Positions 34,853-42,569 of a stretch of 55,443 nt of DNA are shown here, piece by piece (the stretch's first letter is position 1; every line of letters starts with the position of its first letter). This DNA is from Guptibacillus hwajinpoensis (GTDB taxonomy: Bacteria > Bacillota > Bacilli > Bacillales > Bacillaceae_O): positions 59,015 through 114,457 of the forward strand of contig JAENYN010000007.1 of the NCBI GenBank assembly GCA_016841765.1. Reading direction: 5' to 3'. A program made the position numbers and the translations under genes. Below the pieces are notes generated by a model. That model saw nothing but the letters and a program-made list of their open reading frames with translations, was not told the DNA's origin and ran no database searches.

Positions 34853-35332
34853 ATGATCAAAAGTTTTTATTTGATAAAACCAAGAATGACCCGAGGAGAT
34901 CTTTTTTATAAGGTGTACGTTACGAATACTGAGTTACTCTTTATAAAACTGGGCGGCCAATTTCATAACCGGGATGCCTTTGAAAAACAAATACCCGGCA
35001 TTGCCCAGCTACTCTTTCTTTTGGGGTTCAAAAAAGTGGAGAAAAAGCAATCTCAAATGGAAAAGAGTTACGATGAGAGCATCCAACAAAACCAGGAGTC
35101 TGAATTGCTCAAGGTAAAGCATAACTTTTCAATCAGCCACCGGGATATTCAGGAAATCATAGTCGATAAAAAGGGAACCTTTCACACTGGCTTCCATGAT
35201 AACGGGACAATGGCCATTAAGTTAAAAGATGATAAAGACTTGAAATTCATTATTCCAAAAATGACTTTACGGAAAGAGATTCATAAGGCATTGCATGAAG
35301 TTCAGCCTCCCCTTCCAGTAAAGGAATCATAG
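34853..35332 (+). CDS. Hypothetical protein
   Basis: A 159-residue basic protein with a strand-rich N-terminus (FYLIKPRMTRGDLFYKVYVTN), a hydrophobic stretch PGIAQLLFLLGF, a charged linker and a second strand-rich part (about 95-145) that could form a PH-like fold. No known motif. It follows a 105-bp gap after the RraB-like gene and has a modest ribosome site (GGGAGC). Its place at the end of the immunity-like island suggests accessory status. Confidence 0.55.
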   Translation: MIKSFYLIKPRMTRGDLFYKVYVTNTELLFIKLGGQFHNRDAFEKQIPGIAQLLFLLGFKKVEKKQSQMEKSYDESIQQNQESELLKVKHNFSISHRDIQEIIVDKKGTFHTGFHDNGTMAIKLKDDKDLKFIIPKMTLRKEIHKALHEVQPPLPVKES

Positions 35333-35357
35333 TGTGAATCAATGAAAGGAGACCTAC

Positions 35358-35501
35358 TTGAAAACCGACTACTTTTCTCGATTTCCTTATTCAGAAATAC
35401 GTTCACAGGACGAAATGACATCTTTTAGAATTTGCACATATGATTTTGCGTATCCTGATGCAGATAATTCCGATGATGCGGACTGGCATCGAACTAGGTG
35501 A
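35358..35501 (+). pseudogene. N-terminal remnant of a WapI-immunity-like gene
   Basis: A 47-codon frame starts at TTG 35358 after AAAGGAG. It ends with a stop after FAYPDADNSDDADWHRTR, which resembles the YPDsd...DADWL start of WapI-type immunity proteins. The rest of such a gene (about 100 more codons) is absent or scrambled between 35502 and 35640. I read it as a truncated gene, the third damaged member of the island. Confidence 0.55.
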
Positions 35502-35650
35502 CAAGATGAAAACACAATCCCCCTAAAAATAGGTCCTGCTGAAAAGATCATACATCCCATTAAACTGGTCGCCGCCATCTTCCCCGCCCCGTTATTTTCT
35601 TGCAAAATGTAAATATATATAGATAAATGAAAAAAAGGGGGGATTTAAAA

Positions 35651-36367
35651 ATGGAAGTGTTCGTTTTCATGATCAGTTTTGTTGGTCTCCTTGTCTTTCT
35701 TATTCTAGCCGGAATCGCTATCGTTAAAAAGAATGGCAATGTAAAAAAGATGCTCTATTTTGCTCTAGGTGCCTTTGTCTTAATGGCCGCGTCCATTGCC
35801 ATGGAAGATACAGCCGATCCAGCTTCCACAGAAGTAAGCGCTGAGATTAAAAAGCAACTGGCAGATAAAAACAAAGAAATTGAAGCCCTCAAAGATGAAA
35901 ATAATGAATTGGCTGCAAAGCTAAAGGAAGCGGAACCATTGCTCGCTCTTTCTGAACAAGAAGGTAAAAACAGGGAAAAAGAAGCGGAAATGAAAGCGAC
36001 TGAACTTGCGAAGAAAGAAGAAACAAAGAAGGCTGAAGAAGAACGGATTGCCGCTGAAAAAGCCAAGGAAGATGAAAAGAAAGCAAAAAAAGCGGCGGCG
36101 GCTGCTCTTGAAGCAAAAACGAAGACACTGACAGCAGGCAAATATGTCGTTGGTCGTGATATTGAAGCTGGATTATATGATGCGACCGCCGTTTCAGGAA
36201 AAGGGAACTTTGTTGTAACAGGCGGTACTTTTGGCCTTAAAGTCAATGAAATGTTCGGTGTTGGCGGCGGTTATTATAATGGGAACTTCAACAATGTGGA
36301 GCTTGAAGAGGGCGATGAAATCCAAATCAACAATGATTTGAAAATCAAATTCACCCCAAAAGAATAA
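35651..36367 (+). CDS. Membrane protein with coiled coil and C-terminal beta domain
   Basis: About 238 residues from ATG 35651 (GGGGGGAT upstream). Two hydrophobic helices come first (about 4-24 and 36-52). A long Lys/Glu/Ala-rich coiled coil (about 65-155) follows, then a C-terminal beta domain (about 160-238) starting LTAGKYVVGRDIEAGLYDATA and rich in Gly/Asn. That last domain recurs in many Bacillota surface proteins. It may present the C-terminal domain away from the membrane, but topology and function are unknown. It stands alone with its own terminator. Confidence 0.7.
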   Translation: MEVFVFMISFVGLLVFLILAGIAIVKKNGNVKKMLYFALGAFVLMAASIAMEDTADPASTEVSAEIKKQLADKNKEIEALKDENNELAAKLKEAEPLLALSEQEGKNREKEAEMKATELAKKEETKKAEEERIAAEKAKEDEKKAKKAAAAALEAKTKTLTAGKYVVGRDIEAGLYDATAVSGKGNFVVTGGTFGLKVNEMFGVGGGYYNGNFNNVELEEGDEIQINNDLKIKFTPKE

Positions 36368-36373
36368 ATTGTA

Positions 36374-36404
36374 AAAGAACCGGTTAATGACTGGTTCTTT
36401 TTTT
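36374..36404 (+). terminator. Rho-independent terminator
   Basis: AGAACCGGT-TAATG-ACTGGTTCT pairs at 8 of 9 positions plus a G-U pair and is followed by seven T, just after the stop of the coiled-coil membrane protein gene. Confidence 0.88.
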
Positions 36405-36930
36405 AATTAAATAGGAGCCTTAATCGCAGCCTTTGTTCTTTTGGTTCCATGGATCTGCCTCCTCTCTTTAACTTAAATAAAGAAACTGGAAAAAGAATAA
36501 TCTCAGGTAAGTAGGTAATGATTAAAGTAGGAATGAAAAGTTAAACAGTTGGGAACGCCAATTGGGAATGTCGTTAACAAATAGTCTCCAAGAGGAGGTG
36601 TAACCAATCCGATCATCAAATTGACTGGAAGTAAGATCGAAGTGAACCAGTCTGAAGGTGCCTGTCACATCCCGAATAATACTGTTCTAGATTTGTTTTT
36701 CAATGTATCAAGCGGGTACTTCTTCAGATAACTTAAGGAGGAAAGCCTGTTCTGAAGTCGTCGATCGACAGGCCATGCTGTTCAATATTCTATTCTATCT
36801 TGGAGTTTCACTTCCTGAATTTTTATTTCGGCTCAGTAATTCATCATAATGATTTCACATATACTCTAAGTAAGACCCTAAACAAAGCCTCCAATTCTGT
36901 TCTAATTACAAAATTCATTATAATCTAAAT
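36405..36930. other. Gene-free stretch with degraded sequence
   Basis: About 525 bp with no convincing intact gene. It includes a short hydrophobic coding-like run near 36411-36475, a half-site of the GGTGCCTG hairpin family near 36657, a stranded GGAGGTG ribosome-site-like motif near 36594, and the 77-bp EAL-gene copy listed separately. It looks like a junkyard of rearranged fragments between the immunity-like island and the PTS operon. Confidence 0.5.
36697..36773 (-). pseudogene. 77-bp fragment of an EAL-domain gene, nearly identical to 42817-42895
   Basis: The plus-strand text from TTTTCAATGTATCAAGCGGG to GACAGGC matches the EAL gene at 42817-42895 with only two substitutions and one missing base by my reading. 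In the intact gene this stretch encodes YSSLSYLKKYPLDTLKID, a conserved EAL segment. Here it has no flanking EAL sequence. The very high nucleotide identity, including third positions, points to a recent copy event or gene conversion and not an ancient paralogue. Confidence 0.8.
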
Positions 36931-36959
36931 AGACATAAAAGCGCTTACATGGTATATTG
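36931..36959 (+). promoter_or_regulatory. Sigma-A promoter with cre in the spacer, PTS operon
   Basis: TAGACA (36931-36936) and TATATT (36954-36959) are exactly 17 bp apart. The spacer holds TAAAAGCGCTTACA (36937-36950), a good CcpA cre site, so glucose should repress the operon. Inverted copies of AAATTCATTAT at about 36911 and 36976 flank the promoter and may bind the GntR regulator. Confidence 0.72.
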
Positions 36960-37003
36960 ATTATAACGAATACATCATAATGAATTTTAGTCGGAGGTTA
37001 ATC

Positions 37004-37777
37004 ATGGATACAGGAAAATTGGATCGCAATTCAACGACTCCTTTATATCAGCAGCTGAAAAAGCTTTTGACACAGTACATTATCGATAACTTAAAGCCCG
37101 GCGATACGCTCCCGGTTGAATCAGAAATTGAAAAAAGATATGAAGTCAGCCGAATCACGGTGCGAAAAACCATTGATGAACTTGTGGCAGAAGGAATAGT
37201 CGTCAGGCAGCAGGGCCGGGGGACGTTTGTCAAATCAACGAAAATTGTCCAAGATGCCGGTAAAATCACCAGTTGGACAGAAGAAATGCGAAGAAAAGGC
37301 AAGAAACCCGAAACTCGCCGCCTGGATATCAGGGAAATCGCTCCATCGAACAAACTGTCTGATTCACTTAATCTAAAAAAAGGGGAAACGGTTATTAGCA
37401 TTAAACGAATCCGGTATGCAGATGGCGAGCCGATTGCCATTATGGTTAATTATCTCCCTTCCAAAGTCATTCCCGGCTTCCTTCAAAGAGGGTTACATGA
37501 AGAATCGTTATATGAAGTGCTTGAAAAAGAGTACGAAATTGTCATCGAAGAAGCCAATGAATTGATACGGGCCCGGGAAGCTACAGAATTGGAAGCGCTG
37601 GAACTCGGTGCTCCCCCTTATTCGGCCGTTCTGCATATAACAAGAAACTCTTTCTTTAACGGCAAGCCGATTGAAGTTGTCGAAATGGTATCGAGATCCG
37701 ATAAGTATGAGTACTATATTCAGCTTTCAGCTAACAAGAAATCCCGCTTACTTTTTCCTACAGAGGAGGAATTATAA
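37004..37777 (+). CDS. GntR-family regulator, HutC/UTRA subfamily
   Basis: About 257 residues from ATG 37004 (GGAGG 6 nt upstream). An N-terminal winged helix (TPLYQQLKKLL, ESEIEKRYEVSRITVRKTIDELVAEG, QQGRGTFV) is followed by a UTRA effector domain (about 90-250) of the kind that binds sugar phosphates. It leads the PTS operon, and its stop overlaps the IIA start (TAATG). It most likely represses the operon until the transported sugar phosphate or a downstream intermediate is present. Confidence 0.88.
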   Translation: MDTGKLDRNSTTPLYQQLKKLLTQYIIDNLKPGDTLPVESEIEKRYEVSRITVRKTIDELVAEGIVVRQQGRGTFVKSTKIVQDAGKITSWTEEMRRKGKKPETRRLDIREIAPSNKLSDSLNLKKGETVISIKRIRYADGEPIAIMVNYLPSKVIPGFLQRGLHEESLYEVLEKEYEIVIEEANELIRAREATELEALELGAPPYSAVLHITRNSFFNGKPIEVVEMVSRSDKYEYYIQLSANKKSRLLFPTEEEL

Positions 37778-38211
37778 TGCTGCCAATCAATGAAAACCTG
37801 GTGTCCTTTAACGTTCAAGCAAAGGATGCACATGCCGCAATACGCGCTGCAGGAAATTTATTAGTGGATGAAGGCAAGGTGCAAGCATCCTACGTTGATG
37901 CAATGGTCAAAGGGTTTGATGATGTAGGGCCTTATATCGTTCTTGCACCATCAATTGCAATCCCGCATGCGAGGCCTGAACACGGGGTTAACGAAAAGTG
38001 CGTCTCTTTTGTCATCCTCAAGGAACCCGTTTCTTTCGGCCACCCCACCAACGATCCAGTCAAACTCGTATGTGCCATCGGCGGGACAGACAATACAGGC
38101 CATATTGAAATGCTCCAGGAACTTTCCGGCATTCTCGGGGATTCAAAACGTTTAAACGGAATTATCAACTCTACCAGCTATCAAGAATTTCAAAAATATA
38201 TCACTAAATAA
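37777..38211 (+). CDS. PTS IIA component, mannitol/fructose/ascorbate type
   Basis: A 144-residue PTS_EIIA_2 domain protein. The phosphorylated histidine is in SIAIPHARPEHGV. It takes phosphate from HPr and passes it to the IIB protein. It is translationally coupled to the regulator gene. Stand-alone IIA with separate IIB and IIC genes is the arrangement of L-ascorbate (Ula/Sga) and related PTS. Confidence 0.88.
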   Translation: MLPINENLVSFNVQAKDAHAAIRAAGNLLVDEGKVQASYVDAMVKGFDDVGPYIVLAPSIAIPHARPEHGVNEKCVSFVILKEPVSFGHPTNDPVKLVCAIGGTDNTGHIEMLQELSGILGDSKRLNGIINSTSYQEFQKYITK

Positions 38212-38235
38212 AAGGATGAAAGGGTGTTGGGTAAA

Positions 38236-38511
38236 ATGAGAATCATCACAGTTTGCGGTATGGGCTTCGGAACGAGCTTAATGCTACTGATGGATATTCA
38301 AGCCATCGCAAAAAAACACGGGTTTGAAGTTGACGGGGAAGCCACTGATCTCGGTTCAGCAAAAGGGAAAGATTGCGACTTCATGGTGGCCTCCAGTGAA
38401 ATAGCCGGAGAACTCAGCGGCGAATCCGTTGAAGTCGTGTCCATCAACAATTTACTGGATAAACAAGAAATTGAAGATAAAGTGATGCCGGTCATCCGAC
38501 GATTAAGCTAA
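38236..38511 (+). CDS. PTS IIB component, ascorbate/galactitol type
   Basis: About 91 residues. The family begins directly at the first strand, so I use ATG 38236 (MRIITVCGMGFGTSLML) instead of GTG 38224. The phospho-cysteine is in VCGMGFGTS. It receives phosphate from IIA and phosphorylates the sugar at the IIC channel. Confidence 0.86.
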   Translation: MRIITVCGMGFGTSLMLLMDIQAIAKKHGFEVDGEATDLGSAKGKDCDFMVASSEIAGELSGESVEVVSINNLLDKQEIEDKVMPVIRRLS

Positions 38512-38529
38512 TAAAAGGAGGAGTTGCAA

Positions 38530-39792
38530 ATGCTTGACTTTATCGTGGCGGTGTTAAGTAATCCTGCTGTCATCCTTGGTTTGGTTGCATTAGTGGGTCT
38601 AGTTGCCTTGAGAAAATCTTCATCAGATGTGATTAAGGGTACGCTGAAAACTGTATTTGGTTTCATCATTCTCCAGCAAGGTGCAAACATAATTGTAAAC
38701 GCTCTCATTCCTTTCAGCACGATGTTCACGGAGGCCTTCGGGCTGACAGGAATCGTTGCGGAAGATAATTCGCTTGTGGCTGCTGTGCAGACGGTGCTGG
38801 GCAAAGAAACAGCTATGATTCTTGCATTTTCTTTCCTCATTAATATTCTCCTTGCCCGTATCACGCCATGGAAATACATCTTCCTGACAGGCCACATGAT
38901 GTTTTCCTTTGCAGGAACAATGGCGATTGTGTTCAGCCAGATGGGATTCTCCACTACAATGACTGTAGTTCTTGGATCCATCGTACAAGGCGTGTCAATG
39001 GTTGCCTTTCCGGCCTTTTCACAGCCATTTGTCCGTAAAGTTACCGGAAATGATCAGGTAGCCTTCGGTTTTTGGGGCAGTTCCTGGATTTCACTTTCCG
39101 GCTACATCGGGGGATTGGTTGGAGATAAAGAAAAGTCTTCCGAGGACGTAAAAGTTCCTAAATCTCTTGATTTCTTAAAAGATATGTCTGTTTTGATGGG
39201 AGTTGTTATGGTCGGCATCTATGTTGTGACTGCACTTTTTGTCAACGACGCAACAATGGCAGAAATTTCAGGCGGACAAAACTTCATCTTGTTTTCAATC
39301 ATGCAGGCATTTACATTTGTAGCTGGTATTCTTATCCTCTTGCAAGGTGTCCGGATGTTCCTTGGCGAAATTGTTCCGGCGTTTAAAGGGATTGGTGAAA
39401 AAATTGTCCCGGGTGCAAAACCAGCCCTGGACGTTCCGATCTTCTATTCATTTGCTCCAGTCGGTGTGACGCTGGGCTTCCTTTCTGCCGTAGCAGGCGG
39501 ACTGCTTGTCACGTTCATATCCAGCTGGCTGCCGGTTGTTGTTCTTCCTTCCGTTATCGGCCTGTTCTTTATGGGCGGTGCAGCCGGGGTGTTCGGAAAT
39601 GCGTACGGCGGGCGACGCGGGGCCGTTGCCAGCGGCTTTATTCTCGGGGTATCCTGGTCGCTGCTGATCGCTCTCGCTTACCCGCTTGTTGATGTCACGC
39701 AATATGGCGTTCAAGGGTTATGGTTCGCTTCACCTGATGCCATCATCGTCATCATCCTCATTAAATTAGTAGGTATGCTTTTCGGTTTGTAA
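38530..39792 (+). CDS. PTS IIC component, UlaA/SgaT-like
   Basis: About 420 residues from ATG 38530 after AAAGGAGGAG. It has about 10-11 hydrophobic helices, with the UlaA-family pattern NPAVILGLVALVGLVALRK, FGFIILQQGAN, INILLARITPWKYIFLTGHMM and late GNAYGGRRGAVASGF. It forms the membrane channel of an ascorbate-type PTS. The neighbours (lactonase, aldolase) do not match the ula genes for ascorbate, so the substrate is likely another sugar acid, lactone or pentose-type compound. Confidence 0.87.
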   Translation: MLDFIVAVLSNPAVILGLVALVGLVALRKSSSDVIKGTLKTVFGFIILQQGANIIVNALIPFSTMFTEAFGLTGIVAEDNSLVAAVQTVLGKETAMILAFSFLINILLARITPWKYIFLTGHMMFSFAGTMAIVFSQMGFSTTMTVVLGSIVQGVSMVAFPAFSQPFVRKVTGNDQVAFGFWGSSWISLSGYIGGLVGDKEKSSEDVKVPKSLDFLKDMSVLMGVVMVGIYVVTALFVNDATMAEISGGQNFILFSIMQAFTFVAGILILLQGVRMFLGEIVPAFKGIGEKIVPGAKPALDVPIFYSFAPVGVTLGFLSAVAGGLLVTFISSWLPVVVLPSVIGLFFMGGAAGVFGNAYGGRRGAVASGFILGVSWSLLIALAYPLVDVTQYGVQGLWFASPDAIIVIILIKLVGMLFGL

Positions 39793-39829
39793 TGATCCAT
39801 CATAAATTTTATTAATAGGAGTGTTATCA

Positions 39830-40744
39830 ATGAAAAAAGTCCGTACAGTATTAGGAGACATTCCAGCAGAAGAATTAGGTTTTACGTATAGCCATGAACA
39901 TTTGTGGGCGTGCCCGCCCCCTTCCCAAAAAGATCGTGATCTTGAGCTTACCAATTATGAAGCATCGGTAAGTGAACTGAAAAAGTTCAAGCGTGCCGGC
40001 GGGGAAGCCCTTGTGGATGCTTCAACACTTGATTACGGCCGCGATGGCGGAAAGCTGAAGCAGATGTCAGAAGAAGCAGGTGTTCACGTTCTCGGAACAG
40101 CAGGCTTCAATAAGCATATTTATTTCCCTGCTTGGGTTGAAGCAGATTCCATCGATGAAATCAAAGAAAAACTCGTCCGTGATGTCACCATCGGCATGGA
40201 CGGGTCGGATGCAAAAGCCGGTTTTCTAAAAGCCGGATCCTGGTACAATATGATTCATCCGCTGGAAGAGAAAGTGACAAGGGCGGTAGCTAGAGCACAT
40301 CATGAAACAGGCGCACCGATCTGGCTTCATACCGAAGCCGGAACGATGGGGATGGAAATGCTGGATATCCTTGAAGAAGAAGGCGTGGACCTGACCAAAG
40401 TGGGCGTCGGTCACAGTGACCGAAATGCTGATCCGTACTACCATCTTCAATTGGCAAAACGCGGCGCTTATGTGCAATTCGATGGCCCTTCAAAAGTTAA
40501 ATACTATCCTGACAGTGTACGGGTAGAGTTAATTAAGAACATGATTGATAATGGATTCGTGGAACAGCTGCTAATTTCAGCAGATATGGGCCGGCAGAGC
40601 TACCTCCACGCATACGGCGGCGGACCGGGCTTTGAATTTATTATCAAGAAGTTCATCCCAAGATTGTTGGACGAAGGAGTCAGCCAGGAACATATCGATA
40701 CAATTTTCATTAAAAACCCTGCCCGCTGGCTTGCACAATTTTAG
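39830..40744 (+). CDS. Phosphotriesterase-family hydrolase, probably a phosphorylated sugar lactonase
   Basis: About 304 residues from ATG 39830. An amidohydrolase-superfamily barrel with metal ligands in YSHEHLW, IWLHTEAGT, VGVGHSDRNADP and ISADMGR. COG1735 members from Listeria, Bacillus halodurans and Mycoplasma, found beside ascorbate-type PTS genes, are known to open phosphorylated furanose lactones, and the operon context here is the same. I therefore favour lactone-phosphate hydrolysis over true phosphotriesterase activity. Confidence 0.8.
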   Translation: MKKVRTVLGDIPAEELGFTYSHEHLWACPPPSQKDRDLELTNYEASVSELKKFKRAGGEALVDASTLDYGRDGGKLKQMSEEAGVHVLGTAGFNKHIYFPAWVEADSIDEIKEKLVRDVTIGMDGSDAKAGFLKAGSWYNMIHPLEEKVTRAVARAHHETGAPIWLHTEAGTMGMEMLDILEEEGVDLTKVGVGHSDRNADPYYHLQLAKRGAYVQFDGPSKVKYYPDSVRVELIKNMIDNGFVEQLLISADMGRQSYLHAYGGGPGFEFIIKKFIPRLLDEGVSQEHIDTIFIKNPARWLAQF

Positions 40745-40757
40745 GAGCTGATCATTT

Positions 40758-41372
40758 ATGAAAAAAGGAACAATTATCGCAATCTTACGGGGCGTCAATC
40801 CAGCAGACGCCCCTGCGATTGCCGGCGCTTTAAAAGAAGAAGGCATCAACTATATTGAAGTTTCATTAAGTGACGTAGAAAATGGACTTGCTTCTGTGCA
40901 GGCACTGTCCGAATCATTCGGGGATTCGATTCACCTTGGAGCGGGAACCGTTATAAACGAAGAGCTTGTTGACCGTGCCATCGCGTCTGGAGCAAAATAT
41001 ATCATTACACCCGGCTGGGACCGCGAGCTGGTTTCCTACAGCCTGTCCAAAGGCGTAGATGTCTTTCCGGGCGTGTTTTCACCCGGCGAAATTCTCCAGG
41101 CCATAAACCTTGGCATCCTGGACGTCAAATTGTTCCCTGCAGGCAGCATGGGCCCAAAATACATCAAAGACTTGTCCGGCCCATTCCCTCAAATCAAAGT
41201 GATGGCGGTTGGCGGCGTATCGAAACAGAACATGAAAGAATATATTGAAGCAGGGTGCCATTCATTCGCAATCGGAAGCGACCTCGTTCCCCGGGGGGCA
41301 ACGAAAAATGACCTCGAACAAATCAGGAACAACGCAAAAGCCTTTATCCAATTGGCCGAGGGGAGTGATTAA
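40758..41372 (+). CDS. KDPG/KHG-type aldolase
   Basis: A 204-residue class I aldolase of the Eda family. Seen are the early IIAILRGVNP, the substrate segment HLGAGTVINEE, the Schiff-base lysine in LDVKLFPAGSMGP and the ending AVGGVSKQN then AIGSDL. It splits 2-keto-3-deoxy-6-phospho sugar acids to pyruvate and a triose phosphate. Placed after a lactonase, it suggests a sugar-phosphate lactone to keto-deoxy acid route, though no dehydratase gene is in the operon. Confidence 0.85.
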   Translation: MKKGTIIAILRGVNPADAPAIAGALKEEGINYIEVSLSDVENGLASVQALSESFGDSIHLGAGTVINEELVDRAIASGAKYIITPGWDRELVSYSLSKGVDVFPGVFSPGEILQAINLGILDVKLFPAGSMGPKYIKDLSGPFPQIKVMAVGGVSKQNMKEYIEAGCHSFAIGSDLVPRGATKNDLEQIRNNAKAFIQLAEGSD

Positions 41373-41375
41373 GCG

Positions 41376-42119
41376 ATGGAAAAAGCAAAAGAGATTTTAT
41401 ATATGAATCGGGATGAAGTCCAGGAAGTTGTAAATGAATTTCCTGTGGCAATCTTGCCGCTTGGCGCAACCGAACAGCACGGGCACCACTTACCGCTTGG
41501 TGTGGACATTTTGCTAGCAGAAAGCATTTCAAGGAGGCTTTCCAGTGAAACAGGCGCTTTACTCCTTCCAGGAATGCCGTTTGGCTATTCATGGGTCTGG
41601 CGGGATATACCAGGAACTGTGTCCCTCCAGCAGCATCACGTCGAAGCTGTCATCAAAGATGTTGCCCATAGTGTTACAAGGTATGGAGTGAAGCTGCTTG
41701 TTGTCGTTAACGGGCATGACGCCAATAAAGCAAGCATGAAATATGCCTCCCGAGAATTGGCTGATGAATTGGACATGCCTGTAATTTACTTGTTTTATCC
41801 CGAAATGGAAAAAATCATTGAAGAATACTGCGAAACACCGACCTGGCATGGAATGGTCCATGCAGACGAGTTTGAAACCTCCTTGATGCTGGCCCTCCAT
41901 GAAAACCTGGTCGACATGGATAAGGCTGTTGCAGAGTACCCCGACAAACCAGGCCTTTATGGGAAATCAACAATATCATTAGGGGATTTAAGCAAAAGCG
42001 GTGTTTATGGAGACCCTACAAAAGCGAGCAAGGAAAAGGGTGAAAAGATGCTTGAGAAGTTTACGACATCGATGATTTCATTAATTATGGACGCTTATAA
42101 GGCGGCTGTTAAGGAATGA
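41376..42119 (+). CDS. Creatininase-family metal-dependent hydrolase
   Basis: A 247-residue protein of the creatininase/MftE fold. Metal ligands appear in GATEQHGHHLPLGVD, VVNGHDANK and VHADEFETS, so the binuclear site is intact. Family members open lactams, amidines or formamides or, for some sugar-pathway members, act on lactone-like rings. It is 3 nt downstream of the aldolase gene and clearly belongs to the operon. Its chemistry here is unknown and may be the missing step before the aldolase. Confidence 0.82.
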   Translation: MEKAKEILYMNRDEVQEVVNEFPVAILPLGATEQHGHHLPLGVDILLAESISRRLSSETGALLLPGMPFGYSWVWRDIPGTVSLQQHHVEAVIKDVAHSVTRYGVKLLVVVNGHDANKASMKYASRELADELDMPVIYLFYPEMEKIIEEYCETPTWHGMVHADEFETSLMLALHENLVDMDKAVAEYPDKPGLYGKSTISLGDLSKSGVYGDPTKASKEKGEKMLEKFTTSMISLIMDAYKAAVKE

Positions 42120-42122
42120 GTC

Positions 42123-42147
42123 AGGGGGACAGGTACCTTGTCCCCCT
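42123..42147. repeat. GGGGACA-type hairpin (family 2, copy 1)
   Basis: AGGGGGACA-GGTACCT-TGTCCCCCT, directly after the creatininase-family gene. A U-poor TCTTGACTT follows. It probably serves as the operon terminator and also marks one side of the transposase remnant at 42212-42430. Confidence 0.8.
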
Positions 42148-42211
42148 TCTTGACTTTATGAGCTTAATTCCATCTTCATTGTTGTGTGATTAGGGTGGTA
42201 GCCGTATGTCT

Positions 42212-42430
42212 TTAACACTTGATTCGGTCAATCACACTCTTTGAAACCCCTGTTACTCTAGAACTCTGCCGGATGTACACCCCACTCAGCTTTTTAAGCT
42301 CAGCTAAAACAGCATCCCTATTTTCCCTTCCGATCTGCTGCAGCATAATGTTGCTAGTGATTCCCAGTGTACGAAGTGAACGGCTGATTGTGACGCGGCC
42401 AGTTTCCAGTGATAAAGTATTTATAGATTT
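42212..42430 (-). pseudogene. C-terminal remnant of a REP-associated (RAYT) Y1-type transposase
   Basis: On the minus strand an open frame ends at TAA 42212. Its product runs IGRENRDAVLAELKKLSG then VYIRQSSRVTGVSKSVIDRI, the tail seen in Bacillus IS200-like/RAYT transposases (a short HTH after the tyrosine domain). No catalytic HUH or Tyr part remains upstream, since that DNA is lost. Hairpins of the GGGACA family lie on both sides (42123 and 42548), as expected for a RAYT gene and its cognate REPs. Assignment is from motif memory. Confidence 0.6.
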
Positions 42431-42547
42431 CCGTGAAGAAATCTAAGATTACTAATCCACACAAACAGCCAGAACCCCCCGAATTAAAAAATGTTCTTCA
42501 TCTCTCATCAAGAAACATGTGCCCCATTTTCGTTTAAAACAGAAAAA

Positions 42548-42566
42548 GGGACAAGATACCTGTCCC
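42548..42566. repeat. GGGACA-type hairpin (family 2, copy 2)
   Basis: GGGACA and TGTCCC arms around AAGATACC. It lies just downstream of the GGDEF-EAL gene stop (42570) and right of the transposase remnant. It is shorter and more degenerate than copy 1. Confidence 0.7.
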
Positions 42567-42569
42567 ACG

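Noticed and set aside
38508-38988. Long minus-strand open frames opposite the PTS IIC gene
   Set aside because: They are antisense shadows of a membrane-protein gene with complete family motifs on the plus strand.
42219-42446. Plus-strand 75-aa open frame
   Set aside because: The opposite strand gives a transposase-like tail ending in VSKSVIDRI; the plus frame is its shadow.
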